The translations under genes and the position numbers were made by a program. Below, one piece after another: positions 20,083-31,500 of a stretch of 64,000 nucleotides of DNA (its first letter is position 1; each line of letters starts with the position of its first letter). The notes under the pieces are model-generated. The model had not been told where the DNA came from and did not search any database. It saw only the letters and a program-made list of their open reading frames with translations. Origin of the DNA: Acanthosepion esculentum (lineage: Eukaryota; Mollusca; Cephalopoda; Sepiida; Sepiidae); assembly GCA_964036315.1 (NCBI GenBank), contig OZ038517.1, positions 47,762,237-47,826,236 on the forward strand, read 5' to 3'.

Positions 20083-22008
20083 TTCACAGCTGCTTGCTCA
20101 GCCGCCATTGCCCATAGGAACCACTTCTTCTACCGTTTTCGAAGTGATATGTCCGACTCCAATAGACGTCTATTTACCTCTGCCCATAACGAGTGTAAGC
20201 GTATCCTCGACGATGCCAAGTCACTATTTGCTGCTCGGATGAAGGAACGTATTGCATCCCACAAATTTGGCTCCAGAGATTATTGGCGCCTCTGCAAGAG
20301 CGTCCTGAACAATAACAAACCCTCCATTCCTCCCCTATTCAATCAGTTTGAGGTCTTGACCACCTCTGCTGACAAGGCCGAATGCTTCGCTCGGAAGTTC
20401 TCTTCTAATTCCACACTAGATTCTTCCGGGGTGCCCTTGCCTGTTTTCCCTCCCAGAACTGATGCCCTCCTGGACGGATTGCACATAACCCCGTCGTCGG
20501 TATTGGGCATTATTTCTAACTTAGATCTCCACAAGGCTACTGGTGGTGACGGAATACCAGCCATTGTCCTAAAGAAATGCGCACCTGAACTGGCGCCTGC
20601 CCTCTCTAAATTGTACAACTGCTGCCTCAAGGAGTCCTGTTTTCCTGACTGCTGGAAGTCCTCAACCATTGTTCCTGTCTACAAGAACACTGGTGACCCC
20701 TCCGACCCTTCCAATTACCGTCCTATCAGTCTCCTACCACTCTTCGGCAAAGTTTTCGAGGCCATTATCAACTCCGAAGTGATTAATTACCTGATATCCC
20801 ACGATCTGCTCTCAGACAAGCAGTATGGTTTCCGCTTTGCCCGATCTACTGCCGATGTGCTTACGGCCATCACTGAATTTGTCTGCCAAGCTATCCATAA
20901 CAACGGTGAAGCTCGTGCCGTGGCCCTTGACATCTCCAAAGCATTCGATAGAGTCTGGCATGCCGGCCTTCTCCGCAAGCTCCAGGGTTATGGTATCACG
21001 GGTCGATTGTTTGACCTAATACAATCGTTCCTGTCAAACCGGGATTTGAAGGTTGTTCTTAGTGGATCCATCTCCAGATCCTATCCCACTAATGCAGGTG
21101 TTCCTCAAGGCTCCATCCTAGGCCCTACTCTGTTCCTCATATTTATAAATGACCTTCCTGACGCCATTGACTCCCAAGTCGGCATCTACGCTGACGACAC
21201 CACTATTTACTCCTGCCTCAAACGCAAATCTACTGAGGCGGAAAAAGCTAACCTGGCAGCCCAAATTGAAAAGGACCTCCAATCAGTTGTGATCTGGGGT
21301 GAGAAATGGATGGTTAACTTTAACGCGTCTAAAACAAAACTGCTCTCCATCAACCACCATAAGGTTCCATCCCTACATCCCATTAGAATGTCTGATGACC
21401 ATCTTCTCGAGAGCCCCTCCCTACGGCTGCTCGGTCTCACGCTGTCTGCTAATCTGAGATGGAATAAATACATCGAGTCAGTTGCATCAGCCACCGCAAA
21501 GAAAGTTGGTTCTCTGTGCCGAGCCAGGAAAATTTTCTCCCCTGAATCGATCCTTCAAGTCTATAAATCGACCATTCGCCCATGCATGGAGTATTGCTGC
21601 CATATATGGTCTGGAGCCCCTGCTGTTTGCCTCGGGGTTCTTGATAAGATCCAGAGACGGATAGGCAATGTGATTGGCCCTAATCTGTCATCTCGTCTGC
21701 AGTCGCTCTCTCATAGACGCGATGTTGCCTCGCTCTGCCTTTTTTACAAATACTTCCACGGTAATTGCTCTGAGGAGTTGCGTTCGCTTGACCCCAGGCC
21801 TCGTGAATTTAAACGCCCCACCAGGCTGGCATCCCGCTCCCACCCCTACACCGTGGAAACTGTTAGGTGTAGACGTCTCTTCTACTCCAATAGCTTCATG
21901 TCTCGCACATCCCGCCTATGGAACTCCCTTCCCTACTACTGTTTCCCTGACAAATACAATCTCCAACGGTTTAAGTGTAGCGTCAATCGACATCTCCAGT
22001 TGCCTTGA
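20083..22008 (+). CDS. LINE ORF2 C-terminal part: reverse transcriptase
   Basis: Same frame as the endonuclease, separated only by the TAG; the first in-frame ATG is 20149 (619 codons to the stop at 22006-22008). RT palm/finger blocks counted from 20149: NYRPISLLP near 189, LDISKAFDRVWH near 260, GVPQGSILGP near 317 and the catalytic YADD at 347-350. The C-terminal block LDKIQRRIGNVIGP, SLSHRRDVASLCLFYKYFHG and TSRLWNSLP is typical of jockey/CR1-type ORF2. No RNase H domain follows. Function: target-primed reverse transcription. Fragments of the same C-terminus recur at 11.3, 41.8, 47.4 and 53.2-54.5 kb. The internal stop probably inactivates this copy unless read through. Confidence 0.9.
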   Translation, partial: FTAACSAAIAHRNHFFYRFRSDMSDSNRRLFTSAHNECKRILDDAKSLFAARMKERIASHKFGSRDYWRLCKSVLNNNKPSIPPLFNQFEVLTTSADKAECFARKFSSNSTLDSSGVPLPVFPPRTDALLDGLHITPSSVLGIISNLDLHKATGGDGIPAIVLKKCAPELAPALSKLYNCCLKESCFPDCWKSSTIVPVYKNTGDPSDPSNYRPISLLPLFGKVFEAIINSEVINYLISHDLLSDKQYGFRFARSTADVLTAITEFVCQAIHNNGEARAVALDISKAFDRVWHAGLLRKLQGYGITGRLFDLIQSFLSNRDLKVVLSGSISRSYPTNAGVPQGSILGPTLFLIFINDLPDAIDSQVGIYADDTTIYSCLKRKSTEAEKANLAAQIEKDLQSVVIWGEKWMVNFNASKTKLLSINHHKVPSLHPIRMSDDHLLESPSLRLLGLTLSANLRWNKYIESVASATAKKVGSLCRARKIFSPESILQVYKSTIRPCMEYCCHIWSGAPAVCLGVLDKIQRRIGNVIGPNLSSRLQSLSHRRDVASLCLFYKYFHGNCSEELRSLDPRPREFKRPTRLASRSHPYTVETVRCRRLFYSNSFMSRTSRLWNSLPYYCFPDKYNLQRFKCSVNRHLQLP

Positions 22009-22063
22009 TCTATCCGCTTCCCTTCTCTGTGGCCTCTGTCTTGCTTGGGGCGATATGATTAAA

Positions 22064-22096
<33 letters not shown>

Positions 22097-22311
22097 ATCT
22101 TCATTATCTATCTACATCTATCTATTTTCATTATCTATGTATTTTGATTATCATTATATATCTATTTTCATTATCTTCCTTATCTATCTAGACGTCGATC
22201 TAAACTAATGATCTATTTTCATTATCTATCTTCATTATATGTTTTCATTATCTATTTTATCTATCTGTCTACACGTCGATCTACACTTTCTATGTATCTA
22301 TTTTCATTATC

Positions 22312-22315
<4 letters not shown>

Positions 22316-22379
<64 letters not shown>

Positions 22380-22389
22380 CAGTGTGTTC

Positions 22390-22444
<55 letters not shown>

Positions 22445-22454
22445 CCGTGTGTTC

Positions 22455-22489
<35 letters not shown>

Positions 22490-22499
22490 CAGTGTGTTC

Positions 22500-22558
<59 letters not shown>

Positions 22559-22569
22559 CAGTGTGTTCG

Positions 22570-22627
<58 letters not shown>

Positions 22628-22638
22628 CAGTGTGTTCG

Positions 22639-22692
<54 letters not shown>
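22316..22692 (+). repeat. (ATCT)n array with regular 14-bp punctuations
   Basis: Six blocks of ATCT (about 7-15 copies each) separated by near-identical interruptions tcttcagtgtgttc or tcttccgtgtgttc, near 22376, 22441, 22487, 22556 and 22625. The long stop-free frames here simply encode Tyr-Leu-Ser-Ile repeats and are not genes. Looser ATCT/ATTTTC sequence precedes from 22095. Confidence 0.95.
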
Positions 22693-23180
22693 CACATATG
22701 ATTTACATTTCTCGAGGGTGCAATTGTCGATTCTTTCCAAAATGTTAACTTGCGTTTTCAACTTTTCAGATATTTCCTTTTCTTATGAGAAACAATCCTT
22801 TCCAAAGCCAACATACATGACCATAAAAATGTTGAAAAAAATCAAAAGTCAATTCAAGACCGTATATTAATTAAAATAAATACATACATAAATGAGTCAT
22901 CAAATTAAACTAAAACATTAATTACATTAACAAATAAATATAAAAGAAAATTAGGAAAATAAAATTAAACAGCATTTAATTAATCCCCTTCATTTGTCTG
23001 GCATTAAATAACTTCACTTAGCCTCCGTTAAAATTTAACTTTTACTTACACAATTAGCCTGAAGTAGATTTTAGAGCGTTCTAAAATTTGAACATTTTGA
23101 AAACATAACGATTTTTTTTACTTCTGTTTATGCTGTAAAATAAAACCCTTACATTTTATTTTTCAATGATGTTCCCCCCT
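22693..23180. other. Unassigned AT-rich sequence
   Basis: No element ends or conserved frame recognised. Confidence 0.3.
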
Positions 23181-23184
23181 GTTC

Positions 23185-23235
23185 AAGGCCCAAGACCTAC
23201 TCGAAGTAGAGAGTTACAAAGTAAGAGGAACAGTT
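23185..23235 (-). mobile_element. LINE family 2 3' end fragment, inverted (a)
   Basis: caaggcccaagacctactcg then gtagagagttacaaagtaag: reverse-complement match to the family-2 tail. A second piece lies at 23640-23700. Confidence 0.5.
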
Positions 23236-23639
23236 TATGTGGATATGTGGGGAAGATAACGGTTAATCCTCAATTTGAACCGGTTAAGATTGTAGTTATT
23301 GTGAAAGCATCCTTTTGGGAGACGGTCTCACAAAACAGGGGTTCGTGGGAAAAAAAGCTGCTCGAGATACCATATTTGCCGGCGTCAAGGACGGAATTGT
23401 TTTTTGTTTTTATTTTTTTTCCTGAAGTAAGTCTCGAAAATTTGAAGTGCATTCTTGAGGATGAAGGTTAGGGTTTTCGTAGGTCGGTGCTAACACCAGA
23501 GTAAGCTGATCTGTGCATGGTTGAATTTCTGACATTATGCAAATTTTCGAGATTTATTTCAGGAGGAAATGACGCCGACAAATACGGTGCATCTCACCCA
23601 TGAAATACGAAGGGAATAAAGGTGGTTACAATAATATTT

Positions 23640-23700
23640 ATATTGTACAAGGCCCAAGAGTCCTTCGAGGTAGAGGGTTACAGAGTAAGAGTTTTGAGGC
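23640..23700 (-). mobile_element. LINE family 2 3' end fragment, inverted (b)
   Basis: tattgtacaaggcccaagag and ccttcgaggtagagggttac. About 455 bp after a similar piece and followed by similar sequence (atgtg.ggaagat.acggttaa near 23252 against 23718), which suggests a local duplication of the element and its flank. Confidence 0.55.
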
Positions 23701-23884
23701 ACAGTCTATGAAGATATGTGCGGAAGATGACAGTTAACGATAAATTTAGTGGTCGGGGAAGCATCCTCTTGGGTGTTGGTTTCCCAGATTTGCAGTTTGT
23801 GGGTAGAAGCTGCTCGAGCGGGTGAGAGAGTCGCGACTGTGGTCTCTGCATTGAAATTATCTTTGATTTTTGTTGTTGTAAAAA

Positions 23885-24300
23885 ACTTTTTTTTCTTTTT
23901 CATTTTCCATTTTTCTTTTTCTCTTTTCTTTTCCTCTTTTTTTCTTTTTCTTTTTCTAATTCTTTTTTCTTTTCATTCTTTTAGTTTTTTTGTGTTTCTT
24001 TTTCTTCTTTTTTCTTTTCTTTCTTTAATTTATCTTTTTGTTATTTCTTTTTCTTTTTCTTTTCTTTTTCTCTTTCTCTTTTCTTTTCCTCTTCTTTTTT
24101 CTATTTCTTTTTCTAAATCCTTTTTTGCTTTTCTTTTTGTCTTTGTTTTTGTTTTCTTTTTGTTTTTTTTTAATCTTTTTTGTTATTTGTTTATTCTTTC
24201 TTTTTTCTTTTCTTTTTTTCTTTTTCTTTCCTTTTTCCTTTTTTTCTTTTTCATTCTTATTTTCCATTTTCTTTTTTATTTTATTTTTCTCTTTTTTAAA
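23885..24300 (+). repeat. Polypyrimidine (T/C) tract
   Basis: About 415 bp of almost pure T with interspersed C (TTTTCTTTTTC-like). The frame across it (Phe/Ser/Leu-rich) and its Lys/Glu-rich mirror are low-complexity artefacts. Confidence 0.9.
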
Positions 24301-24935
24301 CTCTCATCAGAATAATTGGTCCAATTACGAAAACTTCTAATCAAAATCTTTTTTTTTGTTTATTTACAGGTAGGTGTTGAGTTTTTCACTCTGGTTCAGT
24401 GAAAGTGCGGCATGCTGACATATTTGGTAAGCGACATTCTCTCTGAGGATTTTAATCTGCAACTTCATTAAATATTTTCCCTTTGCCTCTCTCGGCTCGA
24501 CAGCGGACGGGCACGTGCAATCATGAGCCTGTCTTTGAAATAGTCTGCTTTTATACGCAGTTCCTGGAGCATGAATAGGAACATGGTCTGCATAAATATA
24601 CGATGTTTCTTTTATATCCTTATTAATATATGGCGTTTCTTTTATATCGATCTCAATGAATATGACACATGCATGGATAGGAGTGTATGAAATTAAATTC
24701 GGTAGACGCTTGTGTGAGGGTGGATTGATAAGTCTGTATCCTGCTACGTACATATTAAATGAATTTCTTTCAGAAAATGTTGGCTTTGTAACGTTTGATC
24801 TGTGCTCGTTCGTAATGGATGAAGTGCATTAACAAAGAAATAGATTAAGTTGAAAAATAAGCATTAGTTGGGTAAAACAAAAGCCTCTTTCATCGTTAGG
24901 TGACAGACTTACTGATTTACATGCTTCTGTGCTAC

Positions 24936-24945
<10 letters not shown>
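24301..24945. other. Unassigned sequence with an unrecognised 129-codon minus frame
   Basis: The minus-strand frame 24753-24364 has varied composition and a repeated DIKETxYI motif but matches no family I know. It could be an exon or TE remnant. No splice or promoter evidence. Confidence 0.3.

Positions 24946-24947
<2 letters not shown>

Positions 24948-25023
<76 letters not shown>
24948..25023. repeat. (TA)n microsatellite beside hairpin
   Basis: About 36 TA dinucleotides after a few tacatacata units; directly abuts the hairpin at 25028. Confidence 0.95.
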
Positions 25024-25027
<4 letters not shown>

Positions 25028-25144
25028 GTGAACATAGAAGTCAACACTTAGAGGAGACAGTCTGTTTCATGCTAGATGTAATCGTCAGGCCACCATCTAG
25101 CATGAAACAGACTGTCGCCTCTAAGTGTTGACTTCTATGTTCAC
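25028..25144. repeat. 51-bp-arm hairpin, copy 1
   Basis: Arms 25028-25078 (gtgaacatagaagtcaacac...) and 25094-25144 are near-perfect reverse complements around a 15-bp loop with atcgtcaggc. It is followed by ttatatttacacacgctcta and sits between TA arrays. A second hairpin with the same arms lies at 40514-40640, and a lone right arm at 40351-40402. Confidence 0.9.
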
Positions 25145-25222
25145 TTTTATATTTACACACGCTCTATCTCTGATATTGACCTCTTTATCCCATAAATATA
25201 GCACACTTTAAGATTATATTTC

Positions 25223-25227
<5 letters not shown>

Positions 25228-25276
<49 letters not shown>

Positions 25277-25334
25277 AATTGACAAAGTCCGACAATTATT
25301 TTAAGACATTTATAAAAATATATATAAAAATAAC

Positions 25335-25372
<38 letters not shown>
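25228..25372. repeat. Two (TA)n tracts with AT-rich spacer
   Basis: TA runs at about 25228-25272 and 25338-25370 flank an AT-rich spacer. The second directly abuts the mariner-type derivative. Confidence 0.9.
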
Positions 25373-25375
<3 letters not shown>

Positions 25376-25735
25376 TGTGTCCATAAAGTTCGTGTGCACT
25401 TTAAAATGTATAACTTTGTTTGTATTTGCGATAGAAATAATCTGTAAAAAATGTGATAAAGTTTAATGTACCTAGTTTTAAGTATAGCTAAAATAACTAA
25501 TGTGATTTCAGGCATTACTGTAAATCAGTTGGCAAATGTTTTCCGTGAACTGCAAAATCGTATTTACCCTTTGTATTGCTAATGATGGCGGACATGTGGA
25601 AACTTAAATAAAATTTCAATAAAACCTTAAAAAATATAGATTTACTTCTTTCTAATCCTTTTTACAAATTATTTCTATTGCAAATACAAATAAAGTTATA
25701 ATGTTTAAAAAGTGCGCACGAACTTTATGGACACC

Positions 25736-25738
<3 letters not shown>
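25373..25738 (+). mobile_element. Tc1/mariner/IS630-type deletion derivative, copy 2
   Basis: Mirror orientation of 17556-17921. Ends cagtgtgtccataaagttcg and tttatggacaccctg, with TA outside the right end. Plus-strand remnant VNQLANVFRELQNRIYPLYC is then broken. The insertion lies within TA microsatellite sequence, the natural target of this superfamily. Confidence 0.75.
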
Positions 25739-25769
<31 letters not shown>

Positions 25770-25834
25770 CCGGCGCTAGGGTCTCGCCCTCCCCAACATC
25801 GAAAATTTGATCTCTACTACATGTCGATTTCTAA

Positions 25835-25880
25835 GTTTCCCAACCTGTGGGCCACAACCCCTCGAAGGAAAATTGGGTGT
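25835..25880. mobile_element. hAT-like terminal fragment (weak)
   Basis: gtttcccaacctgtgggcca caacccct resembles the common hAT terminal motif. No partner terminus or 8-bp duplication found. Confidence 0.3.
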
Positions 25881-26496
25881 GGGAAAGGGCGGCGCTTTTT
25901 TGAAATTACTAAAAATCAGGGGATTATCTAATTCAAATGAAAATTTCATTTTATATTCATTAAATATTTATTTTTTTATAATGAAAAGTTTTTTTTTATT
26001 TAAATAAAATCTGAGAAAATGTTATACTTTTTGTAATAATCACCAATATTTTCAATTAAAGTCACGAATTTTTACATTTCCATGAAGACTAATTGCCGAC
26101 GCACCTCCAATGAAAAATCTCAGCATGTAGCACCTTTGGAAAGTGCCTAAAAGACATACCACGGTTTGACCCAAGCCTTATGATTGAATTTGGGTAAACG
26201 GAATCTTTGGGAGCCATTGATAGTTGTGCTAGCATGAAGTCACAAGTCATCTTGGCTGAGGGTGTGAGTGTGCTGCGCTTGTTCAGACTGTTGATCATGC
26301 TTGATGATGTGCTATCTCCCAGTAACTGTAACTGATGTCAGCTCAGCATAGTTGCTCTGTGGGTGTTCAAAAAACACAGGCGTGCCTGAGCAGTAGTAGA
26401 CGGGCTTCCTGGGATACGAATTGCTAGTCGTCCATGGATATAGGAAAATGAAGTTAAAAATATAATGCTACATCGAACTGAGGTAATTATTCTCGC
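25881..26496. other. Sequence upstream of the 102-bp array, unassigned
   Basis: No RT sequence upstream of the repeated segment is visible here, unlike at 835-1100, so the array's parent LINE context is gone. A minus frame at 26298-26089 is unrecognised. Confidence 0.3.
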
Positions 26497-28557
26497 CAAG
26501 AGTACAGAACTGTCATGTGGAATCAGTCCTTCTGTTTGGTAGAGAATGCTGGACAATCTCCTCACAGATAAAGAGACTTGAAGCAACAGAAAGAAAGAAA
26601 AGAGTACTGAACTGTTATGCAGAATCAGTCCTTCTGTACGGTAGAGAATGCTGGACAATCTCCTCACAGATAAAGAGACTTGAAGCAACAGAAAGAAAGA
26701 AAAGAGTACAGAACTGTCATGTGGAATCAGTCCTTCTGTATGGTAGAGAATGCTGGACAATCTCCTCACAGATAAAGATACTTGAAGCAACAGAAAGAAA
26801 GAAAAGAGTACTGAACTGTTATGCAGAATCAGTCCTTCTGTATGGTAGAGAATGCTGGACAATCTCCTCACAGATAAAGAGACTTGAAGCAACAGAAAGA
26901 AAGAAAAGAGTACTGAACTGTTATGCAGAATCAGTCCTTCTGTACGGTAGAGAATGCTGGACAATCTCCTCACAGATAAAGAGACTTGAAGCAACAGAAA
27001 GAAAGAAAAGAGTACAGAACTGTCATGTGGAATCAGTCCTTCTGTATGGTAGAGAATGCTGGACAATCTCCTCACAGATAAAGATACTTGAAGCAACAGA
27101 AAGAAAGAAAAGAGTACTGAACTGTTATGCAGAATCAGTCCTTCTGTATGGTAGAGAATGCTGGACAATCTCCTCACAGATAAAGAGACTTGAAGCAACA
27201 GAAAGAAAGAAAAGAGTACTGAACTGTTATGCAGAATCAGTCCTTCTGTACGGTAGAGAATGCTGGACAATCTCCTCACAGATAAAGAGACTTGAAGCAA
27301 CAGAAAGAAAGAAAAGAGTACAGAACTGTCATGTGGAATCAGTCCTTCTGTATGGTAGAGAATGCTGGACAATCTCCTCACAGATAAAGATACTTGAAGC
27401 AACAGAAAGAAAGAAAAGAGTACTGAACTGTTATGCAGAATCAGTCCTTCTGTATGGTAGAGAATGCTGGACAATCTCCTCACAGATAAAGAGACTTGAA
27501 GCAACAGAAAGAAAGAAAAGAGTACTGAACTGTTATGCAGAATCAGTCCTTCTGTACGGTAGAGAATGCTGGACAATCTCCTCACAGATAAAGAGACTTG
27601 AAGCAACAGAAAGAAAGAAAAGAGTACAGAACTGTCATGTGGAATCAGTCCTTCTGTATGGTAGAGAATGCTGGACAATCTCCTCACAGATAAAGATACT
27701 TGAAGCAACAGAAAGAAAGAAAAGAGTACTGAACTGTTATGCAGAATCAGTCCTTCTGTATGGTAGAGAATGCTGGACAATCTCCTCACAGATAAAGAGA
27801 CTTGAAGCAACAGAAAGAAAGAAAAGAGTACTGAACTGTTATGCAGAATCAGTCCTTCTGTACGGTAGAGAATGCTGGACAATCTCCTCACAGATAAAGA
27901 GACTTGAAGCAACAGAAAGAAAGAAAAGAGTACAGAACTGTCATGTGGAATCAGTCCTTCTGTATGGTAGAGAATGCTGGACAATCTCCTCACAGATAAA
28001 GATACTTGAAGCAACAGAAAGAAAGAAAAGAGTACTGAACTGTTATGCAGAATCAGTCCTTCTGTATGGTAGAGAATGCTGGACAATCTCCTCACAGATA
28101 AAGAGACTTGAAGCAACAGAAAGAAAGAAAAGAGTACTGAACTGTTATGCAGAATCAGTCCTTCTGTACGGTAGAGAATGCTGGACAATCTCCTCACAGA
28201 TAAAGAGACTTGAAGCAACAGAAAGAAAGAAAAGAGTACAGAACTGTCATGTGGAATCAGTCCTTCTGTATGGTAGAGAATGCTGGACAATCTCCTCACA
28301 GATAAAGATACTTGAAGCAACAGAAAGAAAGAAAAGAGTACAGAACTGTCATGTGGAATCAGTCCTTCTGTATGGTAGAGAATGCTGGACAATCTCCTCA
28401 CAGATAAAGATACTTGAAGCAACAGAAAGAAAGAAAAGAGTACTGAACTGTTATGCAGAATCAGTCCTTCTGTATGGTAGAGAATGCTGGACAATCTCCT
28501 CACAGATAAAGAGACTTGAAGCAACAGAAAGAAAGAAAAGAGTACAGAACTGTCATG

Positions 28558-31500
28558 TGGAATCAGTCCTTCTGTATGGTAGAGAATGCTGGACAATCTC
28601 CTCACAGATAAAGATACTTGAAGCAACAGAAAGAAAGAAAAGAGTACAGAACTGTCATGTGGAATCAGTCCTTCTGTATGGTAGAGAATGCTGGACAATC
28701 TCCTCACAGATAAAGAGACTTGAAGCAACAGAAAGAAAGAAAAGAGTACAGAACTGTCATGTGGAATCAGTCCTTCTGTATGGTAGAGAATGCTGGACAA
28801 TCTCCTCACAGATAAAGAGACTTGAAGCAACAGAAAGAAAGAAAAGAGTACAGAACTGTCATGTGGAATCAGTCCTTCTGTATGGTAGAGAATGCTGGAC
28901 AATCTCCTCACAGATAAAGATACTTGAAGCAACAGAAAGAAAGAAAAGAGTACTGAACTGTTATGCAGAATCAGTCCTTCTGTATGGTAGAGAATGCTGG
29001 ACAATCTCCTCACAGATAAAGAGACTTGAAGCAACAGAAAGAAAGAAAAGAGTACTGAACTGTTATGCAGAATCAGTCCTTCTGTACGGTAGAGAATGCT
29101 GGACAATCTCCTCACAGATAAAGAGACTTGAAGCAACAGAAAGAAAGAAAAGAGTACAGAACTGTCATGTGGAATCAGTCCTTCTGTATGGTAGAGAATG
29201 CTGGACAATCTCCTCACAGATAAAGATACTTGAAGCAACAGAAAGAAAGAAAAGAGTACAGAACTGTCATGTGGAATCAGTCCTTCTGTATGGTAGAGAA
29301 TGCTGGACAATCTCCTCACAGATAAAGATACTTGAAGCAACAGAAAGAAAGAAAAGAGTACTGAACTGTTATGCAGAATCAGTCCTTCTGTATGGTAGAG
29401 AATGCTGGACAATCTCCTCACAGATAAAGAGACTTGAAGCAACAGAAAGAAAGAAAAGAGTACAGAACTGTCATGTGGAATCAGTCCTTCTGTATGGTAG
29501 AGAATGCTGGACAATCTCCTCACAGATAAAGAGACTTGAAGCAACAGAAAGAAAGAAAAGAGTACAGAACTGTCATGTGGAATCAGTCCTTCTGTATGGT
29601 AGAGAATGCTGGACAATCTCCTCACAGATAAAGATACTTGAAGCAACAGAAAGAAAGAAAAGAGTACTGAACTGTTATGCAGAATCAGTCCTTCTGTATG
29701 GTAGAGAATGCTGGACAATCTCCTCACAGATAAAGAGACTTGAAGCAACAGAAAGAAAGAAAAGAGTACTGAACTGTTATGCAGAATCAGTCCTTCTGTA
29801 CGGTAGAGAATGCTGGACAATCTCCTCACAGATAAAGAGACTTGAAGCAACAGAAAGAAAGAAAAGAGTACAGAACTGTCATGTGGAATCAGTCCTTCTG
29901 TATGGTAGAGAATGCTGGACAATCTCCTCACAGATAAAGATACTTGAAGCAACAGAAAGAAAGAAAAGAGTACTGAACTGTTATGCAGAATCAGTCCTTC
30001 TGTATGGTAGAGAATGCTGGACAATCTCCTCACAGATAAAGAGACTTGAAGCAACAGAAAGAAAGAAAAGAGTACTGAACTGTTATGCAGAATCAGTCCT
30101 TCTGTACGGTAGAGAATGCTGGACAATCTCCTCACAGATAAAGAGACTTGAAGCAACAGAAAGAAAGAAAAGAGTACAGAACTGTCATGTGGAATCAGTC
30201 CTTCTGTATGGTAGAGAATGCTGGACAATCTCCTCACAGATAAAGATACTTGAAGCAACAGAAAGAAAGAAAAGAGTACTGAACTGTTATGCAGAATCAG
30301 TCCTTCTGTATGGTAGAGAATGCTGGACAATCTCCTCACAGATAAAGAGACTTGAAGCAACAGAAAGAAAGAAAAGAGTACTGAACTGTTATGCAGAATC
30401 AGTCCTTCTGTACGGTAGAAAATGCTGGACAATCTCCTCACAGATAAAGAGACTTGAAGCAACAGAAAGAAAGAAAAGAGTACAGAACTGTCATGTGGAA
30501 TCAGTCCTTCTGTATGGTAGAGAATGCTGGACAATCTCCTCACAGATAAAGATACTTGAAGCAACAGAAAGAAAGAAAAGAGTACTGAACTGTTATGCAG
30601 AATCAGTCCTTCTGTATGGTAGAGAATGCTGGACAATCTCCTCACAGATAAAGAGACTTGAAGCAACAGAAAGAAAGAAAAGAGTACTGAACTGTTATGC
30701 AGAATCAGTCCTTCTGTACGGTAGAGAATGCTGGACAATCTCCTCACAGATAAAGAGACTTGAAGCAACAGAAAGAAAGAAAAGAGTACTGAACTGTTAT
30801 GTAGAATCAGCCCTTCTGTATGGTAGAGAATGCTGGACAATCTCCTCACAGATAAAGAGACTTGAAGCAACAGAAAGAAAGAAAAGAGTACTGAACTGTT
30901 ATGCAGAATCAGTCCTTCTGTACGGTAGAGAATGCTGGACAATCTCCTCACAGATAAAGAGACTTGAAGCAACAGAAAGAAAGAAAAGAGTACTGAACTG
31001 TTATGCAGAATCAGTCCTTCTGTACGGTAGAGAATGCTGGACAATCTCCTCACAGATAAAGAGACTTGAAGCAACAGAAAGAAAGAAAAGAGTACTGAAC
31101 TGTTATGCAGAATCAGTCCTTCTGTACGGTAGAGAATGCTGGACAATCTCCTCACAGATAAAGAGACTTGAAGCAACAGAAAGAAAGAAAAGAGTACAGA
31201 ACTGTCATGTGGAATCAGTCCTTCTGTATGGTAGAGAATGCTGGACAATCTCCTCACAGATAAAGATACTTGAAGCAACAGAAAGAAAGAAAAGAGTACA
31301 GAACTGTCATGTGGAATCAGTCCTTCTGTATGGTAGAGAATGCTGGACAATCTCCTCACAGATAAAGAGACTTGAAGCAACAGAAAGAAAGAAAAGAGTA
31401 CAGAACTGTCATGTGGAATCAGTCCTTCTGTATGGTAGAGAATGCTGGACAATCTCCTCACAGATAAAGAGACTTGAAGCAACAGAAAGAAAGAAAAGAG

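Larger units (their letters stand above)
18550..22080 (+). mobile_element. Jockey/CR1-like LINE, near-complete ORF2 with 5' region
   Basis: A non-LTR retrotransposon whose protein region joins an APE-type endonuclease to RT in one reading frame, followed by a 3' tail (cttgcttggggcgatatgat) and A-rich end at about 22055-22082. The region is distinctly GC-richer than its neighbours, as expected of a recent insertion. I see no upstream ORF1 with gag or zinc-knuckle motifs; 18550-19119 looks non-coding and includes a (CT)n run at 18726-18757. It could be 5'-truncated past ORF1. Clade is uncertain within the jockey/CR1/I group. Confidence 0.88.

Noticed and set aside
19724..20242. Overlapping Pro/Ser-rich frame within the LINE
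   Set aside because: Shadow of the endonuclease/RT frame; the +1 frame has no family motif.
22208..22870. Tyr-Leu-Ser-Ile-rich frames as a membrane protein
   Set aside because: Pure translation of the ATCT microsatellite in three frames.
23749..24340. Phe/Ser/Leu-rich and Lys/Glu-rich frames as proteins
   Set aside because: Low-complexity polypyrimidine tract and its complement.
24364..24753. 129-codon minus frame as a host exon
   Set aside because: No recognisable domain, splice evidence or start context; kept only as unassigned sequence.
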